In this document: positions 35,810 to 44,034 of the stretch, piece after piece
Layout of the letters: each line of letters opens with the position of its first letter
Position numbering within the stretch: the first letter of the stretch is position 1
NCBI GenBank assembly: GCA_035606665.1
Contig: DATNEY010000032.1
Location: 62,001 to 126,000, forward strand
Source: DASUGC01 sp035606665
GTDB taxonomy: Bacteria; Acidobacteriota; Vicinamibacteria; Vicinamibacterales; SCN-69-37
Reading direction: 5' to 3'
DNA length: 64,000 bases
The notes under the pieces: model-generated
Databases searched by the model: none
What the model was told of the DNA's origin: nothing
The model's input: only the letters and a program-made list of their open reading frames with translations
Program-made: the position numbers and the translations under genes

Positions 35810-37245
35810 ACGTGGATGAGCGGCAGCTGGTAGCTCTGTCCGAGCGTTGCATCGGCCTCGAGCGCCGTGACGTACAGCTTGCTGTCAACCGGGTCGAAGT
35901 AGGACCCGCCGAACGTGCCCAGCGAACCCTCGCGGCTTACCGGCGCAGTGATGCAGCCAAACTGCTGACCCGCATCGATGAGCGTCGGCTGGACCGTATA
36001 GTCCGTCAGGCGTCCGGCCGCGACGGCTTCGAGATCGTCCGCGTCGTAAATCGCAATGAATGGATGGGCACCTGTCGCGTTGGGGCCCGTGGTTCCCTGA
36101 GGAGCGACGATCCCATGGGTGCAGGTCAACGTGCCGACGCCGGCATTCGAGTACCAGACGTGCCCGTCGACCATGCGGCCCGTGAAGAGGACGCCGCGCT
36201 TGTTGCCCTTTTCAATCCAGGTCATGCCGTTGACCTGGTCCATGCTCGTCCAGCTGCCGACACCGTTGTTCTTCGTGGGATCGATCTCAGTCTTCTCGCC
36301 CACCGGGGTCGGCTCGAAGATGTAGGTTCCGGGACGACGGCAGGAGCGAATCGGGGTGGTGAAGTTGCCTGCGTTGTCAACGTACTGAAAGTAATACGTC
36401 AGGTACTTCGACAACTGGATGTCTGGAGAGCCTAGACCGGAAGGCGTCGAAGCCGTCGGGTACTGGCCGCGCCACATGTCCGGGCCCCACGGGGAAATCG
36501 AGTTGCCGCTCTGAATCTTGGAGCCGCACAACATCGATCCATCGACAGGATTCTCGGCGAGGTTGATCGTCCTCCATGGACCGTACTTGCCGGAAGCGAA
36601 CGTCCGCCAGGGCCCGTAGGCAGTCGAGGTGCCGTCGGAATTGAGCCGCGAGCCGCCGAGTGAAAAGTCAGGGTGGTGCAGGACGTTGTAGATGTCGTAG
36701 TACGTCCAATAGAGCATCTGATTGCGCTCGCTCCAGTGGATCGCCGCCGGCTCGAACAGGTTCTGCGCACGAGGGGCGCCGGTCGCGTCCCACGACAGGC
36801 GCTTGCCGCCGGTGACATCGCCCCAGTTGCGAACGAGGCGAAGTCGCGGCGCACTGAGTTGGTTCATGCTCGGCGCAACATCGACGGCCAGTTCGGCGAC
36901 GGGCGCTCCCTGCAGCACGTGGCCGGTCGTGAACAGACGCAGCTCGTTGCCGACGCGACGGCCCGTCAGCGGGCCGCGTGAGTAGTCCAGCCGGCATCCA
37001 CTGTCCGGAACGCGAAGCGCTCCGAGGTAGCGCATGTCACTGGGCGTAATGGGCGCGACGGTGCCGTAGCACAGGTCGTTGACGGCCTGGCCAACCGATG
37101 CGGTCGCCTTGCTGCCGAGCGCGGCAGCCAGCGGCGCGAGGCCAGCGCCGACGGCAACGGACGTCATGAACCGCCGGCGGTTGACGCGCTTGTCGTCGGC
37201 AGACAGTCCTGAAACTTGAGTCTTCTGTTCGATCTGCTTGCTCAT
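35794..37245 (-). CDS. Tat-exported protein of unknown function
   Basis: 483 residues from ATG 37245. The twin-arginine signal NRRRFMTSVAVGAG (residues 22-35) and following AAAL predict folded export. The mature part looks like a beta-propeller or similar all-beta protein, with many Trp/Tyr/Gly residues and segments such as SERNQMLYWTYYDIYNVLHH and YDADDLEAVAAGR. I do not recognise the family. A near-perfect sigma-54 promoter lies about 60 bases upstream, so it appears co-regulated with the PEP-CTERM genes. It heads an operon with two GT4 enzymes and an FkbM methyltransferase. No PEP-type tail is present (ends VWDIL). Confidence 0.82.
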   Translation of the reverse strand: MSKQIEQKTQVSGLSADDKRVNRRRFMTSVAVGAGLAPLAAALGSKATASVGQAVNDLCYGTVAPITPSDMRYLGALRVPDSGCRLDYSRGPLTGRRVGNELRLFTTGHVLQGAPVAELAVDVAPSMNQLSAPRLRLVRNWGDVTGGKRLSWDATGAPRAQNLFEPAAIHWSERNQMLYWTYYDIYNVLHHPDFSLGGSRLNSDGTSTAYGPWRTFASGKYGPWRTINLAENPVDGSMLCGSKIQSGNSISPWGPDMWRGQYPTASTPSGLGSPDIQLSKYLTYYFQYVDNAGNFTTPIRSCRRPGTYIFEPTPVGEKTEIDPTKNNGVGSWTSMDQVNGMTWIEKGNKRGVLFTGRMVDGHVWYSNAGVGTLTCTHGIVAPQGTTGPNATGAHPFIAIYDADDLEAVAAGRLTDYTVQPTLIDAGQQFGCITAPVSREGSLGTFGGSYFDPVDSKLYVTALEADATLGQSYQLPLIHVWDIL

Positions 37246-37302
37246 AATTGCACTGGGCTCCTACGCCGGGCCCACGCGTTCAGCGCGGGCAAACACCTGT
37301 AA

Positions 37303-37439
37303 GGGCAAGGCATGTGCCAAGTCGCGCAATCGTGGACCCCGTAAGATTCAGGCCGAAATCTCGATCCCCAGCGAGAGGAGAGTCGATGGGCCGTCGGGCT
37401 GCGGACGAATCTGTCTCGATAATCCAGAGCGTGAATGCC
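37303..37439. repeat. Imperfect direct repeat, copy 1 (contains sigma-54 promoter)
   Basis: About 137 bases resemble 37746-37882. The first 36 bases differ at only a few positions (gggcaaggcatgtgccaag is shared exactly). The middle has drifted with small indels, and the far end again matches (atccagag, atgcc). The conserved ends suggest selection on the promoter and on an upstream activator site. Confidence 0.75.
37304..37319 (-). promoter_or_regulatory. Sigma-54 (RpoN) -24/-12 promoter of the Tat-protein operon
   Basis: On the minus strand TGGCACatgccTTGCC matches TGGCAC-N5-TTGC at all ten defined bases. Predicted start of transcription is near 37293, leaving a leader of about 48 bases before ATG 37245. 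TAGGAG lies upstream of the ATG as a ribosome binding site. The promoter is part of a longer repeat shared with 37746-37882. Confidence 0.78.
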
Positions 37440-37508
37440 TGTCGCTTCATTAAGGGACGAGTTAGAACCGAGCGGTCACCCAGAGAGCTTATCCGTAAAT
37501 GAATGGCC

Positions 37509-37667
37509 TCACGAGTGACGCCGCCGGTTCAAATGATCTCGGACATTGTGCCAGGTGTCGAGCCAGGCACAGAGTCTTCGCTCAACCGACTTCGGATTGA
37601 GTCTCTTGCCAACGAAGAAAGTGATGATGTGGCTGAGAATGATCAGCCACGTAGTTGGATCGGGCAT
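37509..37667 (-). pseudogene. PEP-CTERM gene relic (C-terminal sorting signal only)
   Basis: On the minus strand, ATG 37667 begins MPDPTTWLIILSHIITFFVG followed by KR. This looks like a slightly decayed PEP-CTERM signal (compare the VPEPTTW-type signals): Pro-Asp-Pro in place of PEP, a hydrophobic helix, then basic residues. Reading continues past the normal end to TGA at 37509-37511. No signal peptide or protein body precedes it, although a good sigma-54 promoter sits 80 bases upstream in the right direction. I read it as the remains of a PEP-CTERM gene after an internal deletion. A short expressed peptide is not excluded. Confidence 0.5.
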
Positions 37668-37745
37668 GGTGGCAGTGCTCTTGGTCGTGCGTTGATGCCA
37701 CCGCGCTTGATGTCGCCACGGTATGACTGAGTCATACCCTCTTAG

Positions 37746-37882
37746 GGGCAAGGCATGTGCCAAGACGCGCAACCGTGGACTAGCCAGAAAACGGCCTGAC
37801 TCAAGACAGGCAAAACCGAAAAACTGCCGAGACGTCAAGCCGATGACGGATCTGTACCCCTGATCCAGAGTGTGGAAATGCC
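37746..37882. repeat. Imperfect direct repeat, copy 2
   Basis: Partner of 37303-37439, about 443 bases away in the same orientation. The rest of the 37246-37932 gap shows no convincing gene; the plus-strand gene at 37933 must be transcribed from within it, but I see no clear plus-strand promoter. Confidence 0.75.
37747..37762 (-). promoter_or_regulatory. Sigma-54 (RpoN) -24/-12 promoter, duplicate copy
   Basis: On the minus strand TGGCACatgccTTGCC is identical in all 16 bases to the promoter at 37304-37319. It reads toward the PEP-CTERM relic. Predicted transcription start is near 37735, and no intact gene lies between it and the Tat-protein promoter. Confidence 0.7.
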
Positions 37883-37932
37883 GATGATATTGTTGGGCTC
37901 GCGGGAGCCGGATTGAGTCAGGGAAACGCATC

Positions 37933-39069
37933 TTGAGCTCGAAGATCAGGGTGGGTTTCGTCCTCCACCTGATGCAGGTGGCAGGCGCTGAAGTGCTCGT
38001 CGCCGACACCATCCGCCACCTCCAGGACCGGATCGATCCGGCCATCTTCTGTCTCGACGCTATCGGCAGCATCGGTGAACAGTTGCAGAAGCAGGGCGTT
38101 CCAGTCATCGCCTACGGTCGCAAGCCGGGGCTTGACCTGGGCGTTTCAAGACGCATGTCACGCGATCTGGCCTCGCATCGCATCGAGGTCGTCCACGCCC
38201 ATCAATACACGCCGTTCTTCTATTCTGCGCTGGCATCGCGGCTTTGCAGCCCGCGTCCTCATGTGATTTTCACCGAGCACGGCCGGCACTATCCCGATGT
38301 CGTGCCGGCGAAGCGGCGGATCCTGAACCGGCTGGTCTTCGACCGGCTTGCCGATGAAGTGAACGCGGTGTGCCGATTCAGCGCCGACAGTCTGGCTGCG
38401 AAAGACGGGTTCAGGGCCGACCGGATCGAGGTGATTCCGAACGGCATCGTTCCGGAGAAGTACGGACCGGCGGCCAACGTCGGGGACGCGCGGCGCGCGC
38501 TCGGGCTCGACCCCGCGCGGAAGTACATCGCGTGCGTCGCCAGATTCCACCCTGTAAAGGACCACAAGACGCTCCTCGCGGCGTTTTCAGACGTCGCGAA
38601 GGCCATTCCGGACGCTGACCTCCTACTGGCAGGTGACGGCGCCCTCCGGGCCGACCTCGAACGGCAGACCAGCCAGCTCGGCCTCACGAATCGCATCCTC
38701 TTTATGGGGGTTCGCAGCGATGTGGCCGATATTCTGCGGGTAGTGGACGTCGTGACCCTGACCTCCGTGAGCGAGGCCGCCTCAATCACTCTCCTCGAGG
38801 CCATGGCCGCCGGGCGGCCGGTGGTGGTGACCGCCGTTGGCGGCAACCCGGAGCTCGTTCGTGATGGCATTGACGGCCTGCTTGCCCCCCGGGGCGACGC
38901 CGGGGCCATCGGGGCGGCCCTCATCCGGATGCTCGAGGACCCGTCGTTCGCCCGCGCCTGCGGTGACGCCGGCGCCGCGAAGGTCCGGTCCGATTTCCGC
39001 CTCGAGCGCACAATCGAGCGCTATTTCGATCTCTATGCCGCGCACCGCGCCGCGCAGTCAGTCGCCTGA
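37933..39069 (+). CDS. Family 4 glycosyltransferase (GT-B)
   Basis: 378 residues from TTG 37933, with AGGGA eight bases upstream; GTG 37951 is an alternative. N-terminal VGFVLHLMQVAGAEVLVADT has the GAE acceptor-side motif, and VVHAHQYTPFFYSALA and TEHGRHYPDV are typical of EPS-type GT4 enzymes. The donor side has CVARFHPVKDHKTLLAAF and LTSVSEAASITLLEAMAAG (E-x7-E). It is a cytoplasmic glycosyltransferase. First gene of the plus-strand run 37933-44034, followed after nine bases by the O-ligase, so it probably belongs to the same repeat-unit pathway. Confidence 0.9.
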   Translation: MSSKIRVGFVLHLMQVAGAEVLVADTIRHLQDRIDPAIFCLDAIGSIGEQLQKQGVPVIAYGRKPGLDLGVSRRMSRDLASHRIEVVHAHQYTPFFYSALASRLCSPRPHVIFTEHGRHYPDVVPAKRRILNRLVFDRLADEVNAVCRFSADSLAAKDGFRADRIEVIPNGIVPEKYGPAANVGDARRALGLDPARKYIACVARFHPVKDHKTLLAAFSDVAKAIPDADLLLAGDGALRADLERQTSQLGLTNRILFMGVRSDVADILRVVDVVTLTSVSEAASITLLEAMAAGRPVVVTAVGGNPELVRDGIDGLLAPRGDAGAIGAALIRMLEDPSFARACGDAGAAKVRSDFRLERTIERYFDLYAAHRAAQSVA

Positions 39070-39078
39070 GGACTTGCC

Positions 39079-40365
39079 ATGCTGCGCATGATCTTCGTCG
39101 CGATCCTCATCGTCGCCGGTGCGGTCTTTTCGACGCAGGGCCCGTTCCAGGGACTGCTCTTCTACATCTGGAATGCGTACTTCCGGCCTGAGTACTGGGT
39201 CTTCGACCCGATCCTCTTCCAGTTCCACATTTCATTGATCGTCGCGATCTACATCATCGTCCGGACCGCGGCCAAGCTGCCCAACCCTCAGCTCAACCCG
39301 GGCACGATTCTGTTGTGGCTGTTCTTCGCGCAGGCGCTCGTCGGCACCGTCATGTCGGAGGCCCCCGCGCGCTCGTGGATCTTCTTCGACCAGCTCTGGC
39401 GCATTGTCGTGATCACGTACCTCATCGTCGTGCTCGTAGACGATCGGCACAAATACCGGCTCGTGCTGGTGACGATGGTGCTGTCCCTCGGATTCGAAGC
39501 AGCCAAACAGGGTTGGGCCAACTTCTTCCGCGCGCCTGGCCAGCCCAACACAAATCCCTACACATTTCTCGGTGACAACAACGGCGTCGCGATGGGCATG
39601 ATGATGCTCCTGCCGATCATCGGCGCGTTGATACAAACGACCCCCCGCATGTGGGAAAAGAACATGTTCAGGTTCGTCGGCATCGGCGTCCTGCTGCGCG
39701 GCATCAGTACGTACTCGCGCGGCGGGTTTCTCGGGGCCGTGACCCTGGTCGGCGTGATGCTGCTGCGTTCGGAAAACAAGTTTCGAGCCGTGATCGTCGC
39801 TGCCATCCTGAGTGTTGGCATCTACAACCTGATGCCGCAGGAATTCTGGGATCGCATGGACACGATCACCATCGATGAAAACGGTATCCGCGAGGAGTCG
39901 GCAGACAGCCGGCTCTATTTCTGGCAGGTCGCGCAGAAGATGGCCGATGCCAAGCCGTTGACTGGCGTGGGATTGTTCGCGTTCAGCAGTTCTTTTTCCA
40001 ACTACGACACCGAGGGACGGTTCAGGGATCAGGAACGTCAGACGCACAGCGCGTGGTACGGCATCCTCGCCGAGCTCGGATATCCCGGACTCGTGCTCCT
40101 CGCAGCCAACATGGGCTGGGCGTTCTGGTCCTGCTGGCGAACTCACCGGATGTCGCGCGGAAGACCGGAGCTGCGCGAGGTCAGGATTTACGGGAACGCG
40201 ATGATTGGCGCACTGGCGGTCTACGCCGTGTGCGCGATCTTTCTGTCCGCGCAGTATCTCGAGATGACGTGGCATCTCTTCGGCATGGCGAATGCCCTGT
40301 CGATCATTGCCAAGAAGGAAGTCGCGGCGCTGGCGGCCACGTCGAATGGCGTCCAGGCTGCCTGA
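39079..40365 (+). CDS. Putative O-glycosylation ligase, exosortase-system associated (O-antigen ligase/Wzy-like)
   Basis: 428 residues with about ten hydrophobic segments. The start (FSTQGPFQGLLFYIWNAYFR), the central SEAPARSWIFFDQLWRIV segment, the LGDNNGVAMGM loop and the periplasmic QTHSAWYGILAELGYPGLVL block match the TIGR03097-type ligase encoded beside exosortases. The last block contains the His used by O-antigen ligase/polymerase proteins. Such enzymes transfer a lipid-linked glycan to a protein or to the end of another chain in the periplasm. Protein O-glycosylation of PEP-CTERM substrates is a family-level proposal. The stop overlaps the start of the next GT2 gene. Confidence 0.88.
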   Translation: MLRMIFVAILIVAGAVFSTQGPFQGLLFYIWNAYFRPEYWVFDPILFQFHISLIVAIYIIVRTAAKLPNPQLNPGTILLWLFFAQALVGTVMSEAPARSWIFFDQLWRIVVITYLIVVLVDDRHKYRLVLVTMVLSLGFEAAKQGWANFFRAPGQPNTNPYTFLGDNNGVAMGMMMLLPIIGALIQTTPRMWEKNMFRFVGIGVLLRGISTYSRGGFLGAVTLVGVMLLRSENKFRAVIVAAILSVGIYNLMPQEFWDRMDTITIDENGIREESADSRLYFWQVAQKMADAKPLTGVGLFAFSSSFSNYDTEGRFRDQERQTHSAWYGILAELGYPGLVLLAANMGWAFWSCWRTHRMSRGRPELREVRIYGNAMIGALAVYAVCAIFLSAQYLEMTWHLFGMANALSIIAKKEVAALAATSNGVQAA

Positions 40366-41312
40366 TGTCGATCACGATCGTCATTCCAGTGAAGAACGAC
40401 GCCGGGCGCTTGCGCTCGTGCCTCGCGTCAATCACACGAATCGCTGGAGCGAACGCCCCCGCCATCGTCGTCGCCGACAACGGATCGAGTGACGACTCAC
40501 CGGCCGTCGCGGCAGCAGCCGGAGCACGCGTGCTGCGCGTGCCGGACGTGCCGGTCGGCGTGCTGAGAAACGAGGCGGCGCGTTCGGCGTCGAGCTCGCT
40601 CCTCGCCTTCATCGACGCCGACCATGAGATCGGACCCGGCTGGTTCGATGCCGCCGGGGAATCGTTCCAGGACCCGGCAGTGGCCGCGGCAGGCGCTCTC
40701 TACCTCTCGCCGCCCGGGGGCACCTGGGTGCAGAGCATGTATGGGGCCTTGCGCGGGCAGACGGTCGGCACGCACGAGACCGGATGGCTCGGATCGGGCA
40801 ACATGCTGGTGAGGCGGGATGTCTTTGAGCGGCTCAACGGCTTCGACACCAGCCTCGAGGCGTGCGAGGACGTGGACCTGTGCCGGCGAATCCGGGCGGC
40901 CGGCATGAAGGTCATCGCCGACGAACGGTTCAGGAGCGTCCACCACGGCGATCCGCCGACGCTTGGCGCCCTGTTCCGTGCGGAGCGGTGGCGGGGACGC
41001 GACAATCTACGCGTCTCCCTGCGTGGACCGTTCGACTTTCGAGACCTCCCGAGCATCGTTACTCCCCTCCTCACGCTCGCCGGCATGGTTGCGCTCATTC
41101 CCGGCCTGCTGGGATTCGGTCCCGCGATGGTTTTCGCGGGAGCTACGGCGTTTCTGCTGCTCGGACTCATCGCGATCCGCACCGCGCGCATGGTGGCGCG
41201 GCTGAACGACGGGTCGCCCGTCACTCTGGCCCGTGCGTTCCTTGTCGGCGTCACCTACGAAGCCGCGCGCGCCATCGCGCTCGTGACCCGTGCGCCGCAC
41301 CATCGCCAATGA
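40365..41312 (+). CDS. Family 2 glycosyltransferase
   Basis: 315 residues from ATG 40365, overlapping the ligase stop (TGATG). GT-A landmarks: ITIVIPVKNDAGRLRSCL at the start, VADNGSSDDS, FIDADHEIGPGW (DxD) and EACEDVDLCRRIRAAG (ED motif). The region near residues 225-275 holds one or two hydrophobic segments, suggesting a membrane-attached enzyme. It probably adds a sugar to the undecaprenyl-linked repeat unit. Its stop overlaps the next GT4 start (ATGA), so genes 39079-44034 are translationally linked. Confidence 0.9.
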   Translation: MSITIVIPVKNDAGRLRSCLASITRIAGANAPAIVVADNGSSDDSPAVAAAAGARVLRVPDVPVGVLRNEAARSASSSLLAFIDADHEIGPGWFDAAGESFQDPAVAAAGALYLSPPGGTWVQSMYGALRGQTVGTHETGWLGSGNMLVRRDVFERLNGFDTSLEACEDVDLCRRIRAAGMKVIADERFRSVHHGDPPTLGALFRAERWRGRDNLRVSLRGPFDFRDLPSIVTPLLTLAGMVALIPGLLGFGPAMVFAGATAFLLLGLIAIRTARMVARLNDGSPVTLARAFLVGVTYEAARAIALVTRAPHHRQ

Positions 41313-42454
41313 GCGCGCCCATTCGTGTCCTGGAACTCAGAAGCGTCTGGGGGACTGGCGGGGGGCCGGACAAGACCATTCTCAACGGCACGAGACGGAC
41401 GGACACGTCACGCTTCCGGATCACCGTCTGCTATATCCGAGACAAACGGGACACGATCTTCTCGATCGATCAACGCGCACGCGCGCTTGGCCTGGATTAC
41501 GTCGAAGTCCTCGAGCGTCATTCTTTCGATCCGGGCATCTGGCCGCAGCTGCGACGGCTCATCCGCGAACGGAGCTTCGACATCGTCCACTCGCACGACC
41601 ACAAGACCGACGCACTTGCGTGGGCGCTGGCAAAGGTTCATCCGATCATCCCGCTCGCGACGGCGCACGGCTTCGCGGGCCGCAGCCGCAACGAGCGCAT
41701 CTACTACGCGATCGAGAAGCGACTGCTCGCGACGTTTCCCAGGGTGATCGCGGTCTCCAATCCGATCAAGGCCGAACTTGTACGAACCGGATCGGATCCG
41801 AATCGCGTGGCCGTAATCAACAACGGGATCGATCCGGAGATGTTCCAACGCGATCGATCGAAACGCGAGCCGGTGCGTGCCGGCCTTGGCATCGACCCTG
41901 GTGCGTTCGTCGTCGGAGCGGTTGGCCGACTCGAAGACGAGAAACGATTTGACCTGCTCATCAACGCCATCGCAGATCTCCGCACGAGGCACCCCAACAT
42001 CGTCCTCGTCATCGTTGGCGAAGGCAGCCTGCGCCCCGCCCTCGAGGCGCAGATTGCCGCAATGGGACTCGCAGACGGCGTGCGGCTGGCTGGGCATCGT
42101 GCCGACGTCGCCGATCTGCACGCGACATTCGATGTGTTCGTGCAGTCCTCCGAGCGCGAAGGCACGCCGAACGCGGTGCTCGAGGCGATGGCCCTCGAGT
42201 CGCCGGTGGTGGCGACCGACGTCGGCGGCACAGGCGAGCTGATGAAGGACGGCGAGCACGGCTTCCTGGTGCCGAGGCACGACACCGCCGCCCTGATTTC
42301 TGGCATCGAACGCACGCTGCAGGATCCGGCAGGCAGCGCGGCCCGTGTGGCGGCTGCCAGGCGCCGCGTTGAGACCGACCTTTCATTTGCAGAACGGATG
42401 CGAAAGGTCGAGCGTGTCTATGACGAACTCGTCGCCGGGGGCGCGCGAAGATGA
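41309..42454 (+). CDS. Family 4 glycosyltransferase (GT-B)
   Basis: 381 residues from ATG 41309; the ATG overlaps the previous stop. N-terminal IRVLELRSVWGTGGGPDKTI has a glycine-rich acceptor loop with GGGPDKT, a known variant in exosortase-linked transferases. IVHSHDHKTDALAWAL is also typical. The donor side shows VGAVGRLEDEKRFDLLI, SEREGTPNAVLEAMALESP and VVATDVGGTGEL with the E-x7-E pair. It is a cytoplasmic glycosyltransferase in the EPS pathway and overlaps the following membrane protein gene by four bases. Confidence 0.92.
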   Translation: MSAPIRVLELRSVWGTGGGPDKTILNGTRRTDTSRFRITVCYIRDKRDTIFSIDQRARALGLDYVEVLERHSFDPGIWPQLRRLIRERSFDIVHSHDHKTDALAWALAKVHPIIPLATAHGFAGRSRNERIYYAIEKRLLATFPRVIAVSNPIKAELVRTGSDPNRVAVINNGIDPEMFQRDRSKREPVRAGLGIDPGAFVVGAVGRLEDEKRFDLLINAIADLRTRHPNIVLVIVGEGSLRPALEAQIAAMGLADGVRLAGHRADVADLHATFDVFVQSSEREGTPNAVLEAMALESPVVATDVGGTGELMKDGEHGFLVPRHDTAALISGIERTLQDPAGSAARVAAARRRVETDLSFAERMRKVERVYDELVAGGARR

Positions 42455-44034
42455 CCTCTTCCACTCGAAGCCGGCTGACCGCAGCGCTGTGGCTGTCGGC
42501 GGCCGCCTGGGTCATCTTCCTGTTCTCGACCCACTCCGCATACGGAGTCACATGGGACGAGCCAGATTGGTTCCTGTATGGTGAAACACAGCGGCAATGG
42601 TTGCTGGACTGGAGCACCACGCGGCCGCTGAACGATCCTCGCGACTTCTTCCACTACGGCACCCTGCCTTCGCTCGCCGCAGCCACCGGCCGCTGGCTCT
42701 TTCACGACGCCACCGGCCTGCTCCCGGTGAATCAGGCATGGCACACGGCAAACCTGCTGTTCTCGCTCATTCTCACCGCGGGCCTGCTCGTCTGGTCGCG
42801 CTCGACGCTGGGCACGCGCGGGGCGATCTGGACGATGGTGATCTGGGCAGCGTGGCCGAGACTGTGGCCGGACTGGCACAACAACATCAGTGATCTTCCG
42901 GGCGCCGCCCTGTCTCTATGGGCCGCCTGGGCCGCGTGGCGTTGTGCCGAAGACCCGGAAGGCCGGTGGCGGGATTACATCAGGCTCGGCGTACTGTTCG
43001 GACTCGCCTACAGTTGCCGGGCGCCGAACGTGCCCGCACTCGCCGGCGCGATTGGCGTATGGCTTGGCTGCCTTCGGCTGCTGGGCCGGCAGTGGCCAAG
43101 ACGCATGGCGCTCGGCGTCGTCGCGGCGGTGGCGGTGGCGCTCCTGACTGTCAAGGTCGCGAATCCCGCGTTCTGGCATCGGTCGGTTCTGCTTCAGGTG
43201 TTCTACCTGGACCCGAAAGCCATTGCCCGCAGCGGCATCGGGTACACGATCTTGTGGTTCGGCGGAGAGCTCTACCGCAGCCGCGCAGTCCCGTGGTTCT
43301 ACGCGCCGTACGTGTTTCTGATCAGCACGCCCCCGGCGCTCCTTGTTGTTCTGTCGGCGTCTGCAATTCGCGCGGCCGCGTCAATTCGGCGTGTTCCGCC
43401 GTTTGTCCTTCTCTGGTTGATCCTCGGCGCCTGCTCGGTCGGCAAGCACGTGCTCGGCATGGGGAACTACGACGGCGTCCGGCATTTCCTGGAGGCCTTT
43501 GCGCCGCTGACGCTGTTTGCGGCCTGGGGTGTCGAGCAATGGTGGTCGCAGCAGACGGCGCGTGGATGGCGGCCGAGCGCGATCGCAACGGCGGCGGCTG
43601 TAATGATTGCCCTCGGCGTTTCACTCGTCTCCGCGGCCAGAATCCATCCCTACCAGACGGGTTACTTCAACGTGTTCGCCGGCAGGCTGGAGTCTGCCTG
43701 GAATCGCTTCGAGTTCGACTACTTCGGCCAGGGATTGCTCGACGCGTCCGAATGGATGAAGCGCGAAGTCGGCGACCGGCCGGCTACCGTCCACGTGCCG
43801 TTTGTCGGGCACGTCATGGATTGGTACCTGCCGTCGAACTTCACGATCCGTGGTGAGGGAACGCCTGAGATGATCGGCGCCGCGACCAGTGGCGACTGGA
43901 TGGTGCTCGCGAACCGGAAGTCACGCCTGATTCGTTCGAACCTCGAATTCGCCTGCCCAACTGGCTGGACTCTCGTCCACGAAGCCCGGGCAGCCGAGGA
44001 CCTTCCGCCGGCCGCGCTGATCTGCCGCCGCTAG
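42451..44034 (+). CDS. GT39-like (PMT/ArnT superfamily) membrane glycosyltransferase
   Basis: 527 residues with about eleven hydrophobic segments. The first periplasmic loop has GVTWDEPDWFLYG (residues about 32-44), where an acidic pair follows TM1 as in PMT/ArnT-type GT-C enzymes. The NNISDLPGAALSLW segment and a HPYQTGYFN motif in the C-terminal loop are also typical of GT39-like proteins. Such enzymes transfer a sugar from polyprenyl phosphate to protein or lipid in the periplasm; the acceptor here is unknown. It may use the lipid-linked sugars made by the two polyprenyl-type GT2 enzymes near 7-9 kb. Its stop overlaps the convergent lyase-like gene by four bases. Confidence 0.83.
   Translation: MTSSTRSRLTAALWLSAAAWVIFLFSTHSAYGVTWDEPDWFLYGETQRQWLLDWSTTRPLNDPRDFFHYGTLPSLAAATGRWLFHDATGLLPVNQAWHTANLLFSLILTAGLLVWSRSTLGTRGAIWTMVIWAAWPRLWPDWHNNISDLPGAALSLWAAWAAWRCAEDPEGRWRDYIRLGVLFGLAYSCRAPNVPALAGAIGVWLGCLRLLGRQWPRRMALGVVAAVAVALLTVKVANPAFWHRSVLLQVFYLDPKAIARSGIGYTILWFGGELYRSRAVPWFYAPYVFLISTPPALLVVLSASAIRAAASIRRVPPFVLLWLILGACSVGKHVLGMGNYDGVRHFLEAFAPLTLFAAWGVEQWWSQQTARGWRPSAIATAAAVMIALGVSLVSAARIHPYQTGYFNVFAGRLESAWNRFEFDYFGQGLLDASEWMKREVGDRPATVHVPFVGHVMDWYLPSNFTIRGEGTPEMIGAATSGDWMVLANRKSRLIRSNLEFACPTGWTLVHEARAAEDLPPAALICRR

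Noticed and set aside
37303..37882. Possible c-di-GMP riboswitch (GACGCGCAA and GGACTAG resemble parts of the GEMM motif)
   Set aside because: The conserved hairpin and tetraloop are absent, and the reverse strand of the same bases is a perfect sigma-54 promoter that explains the conservation.
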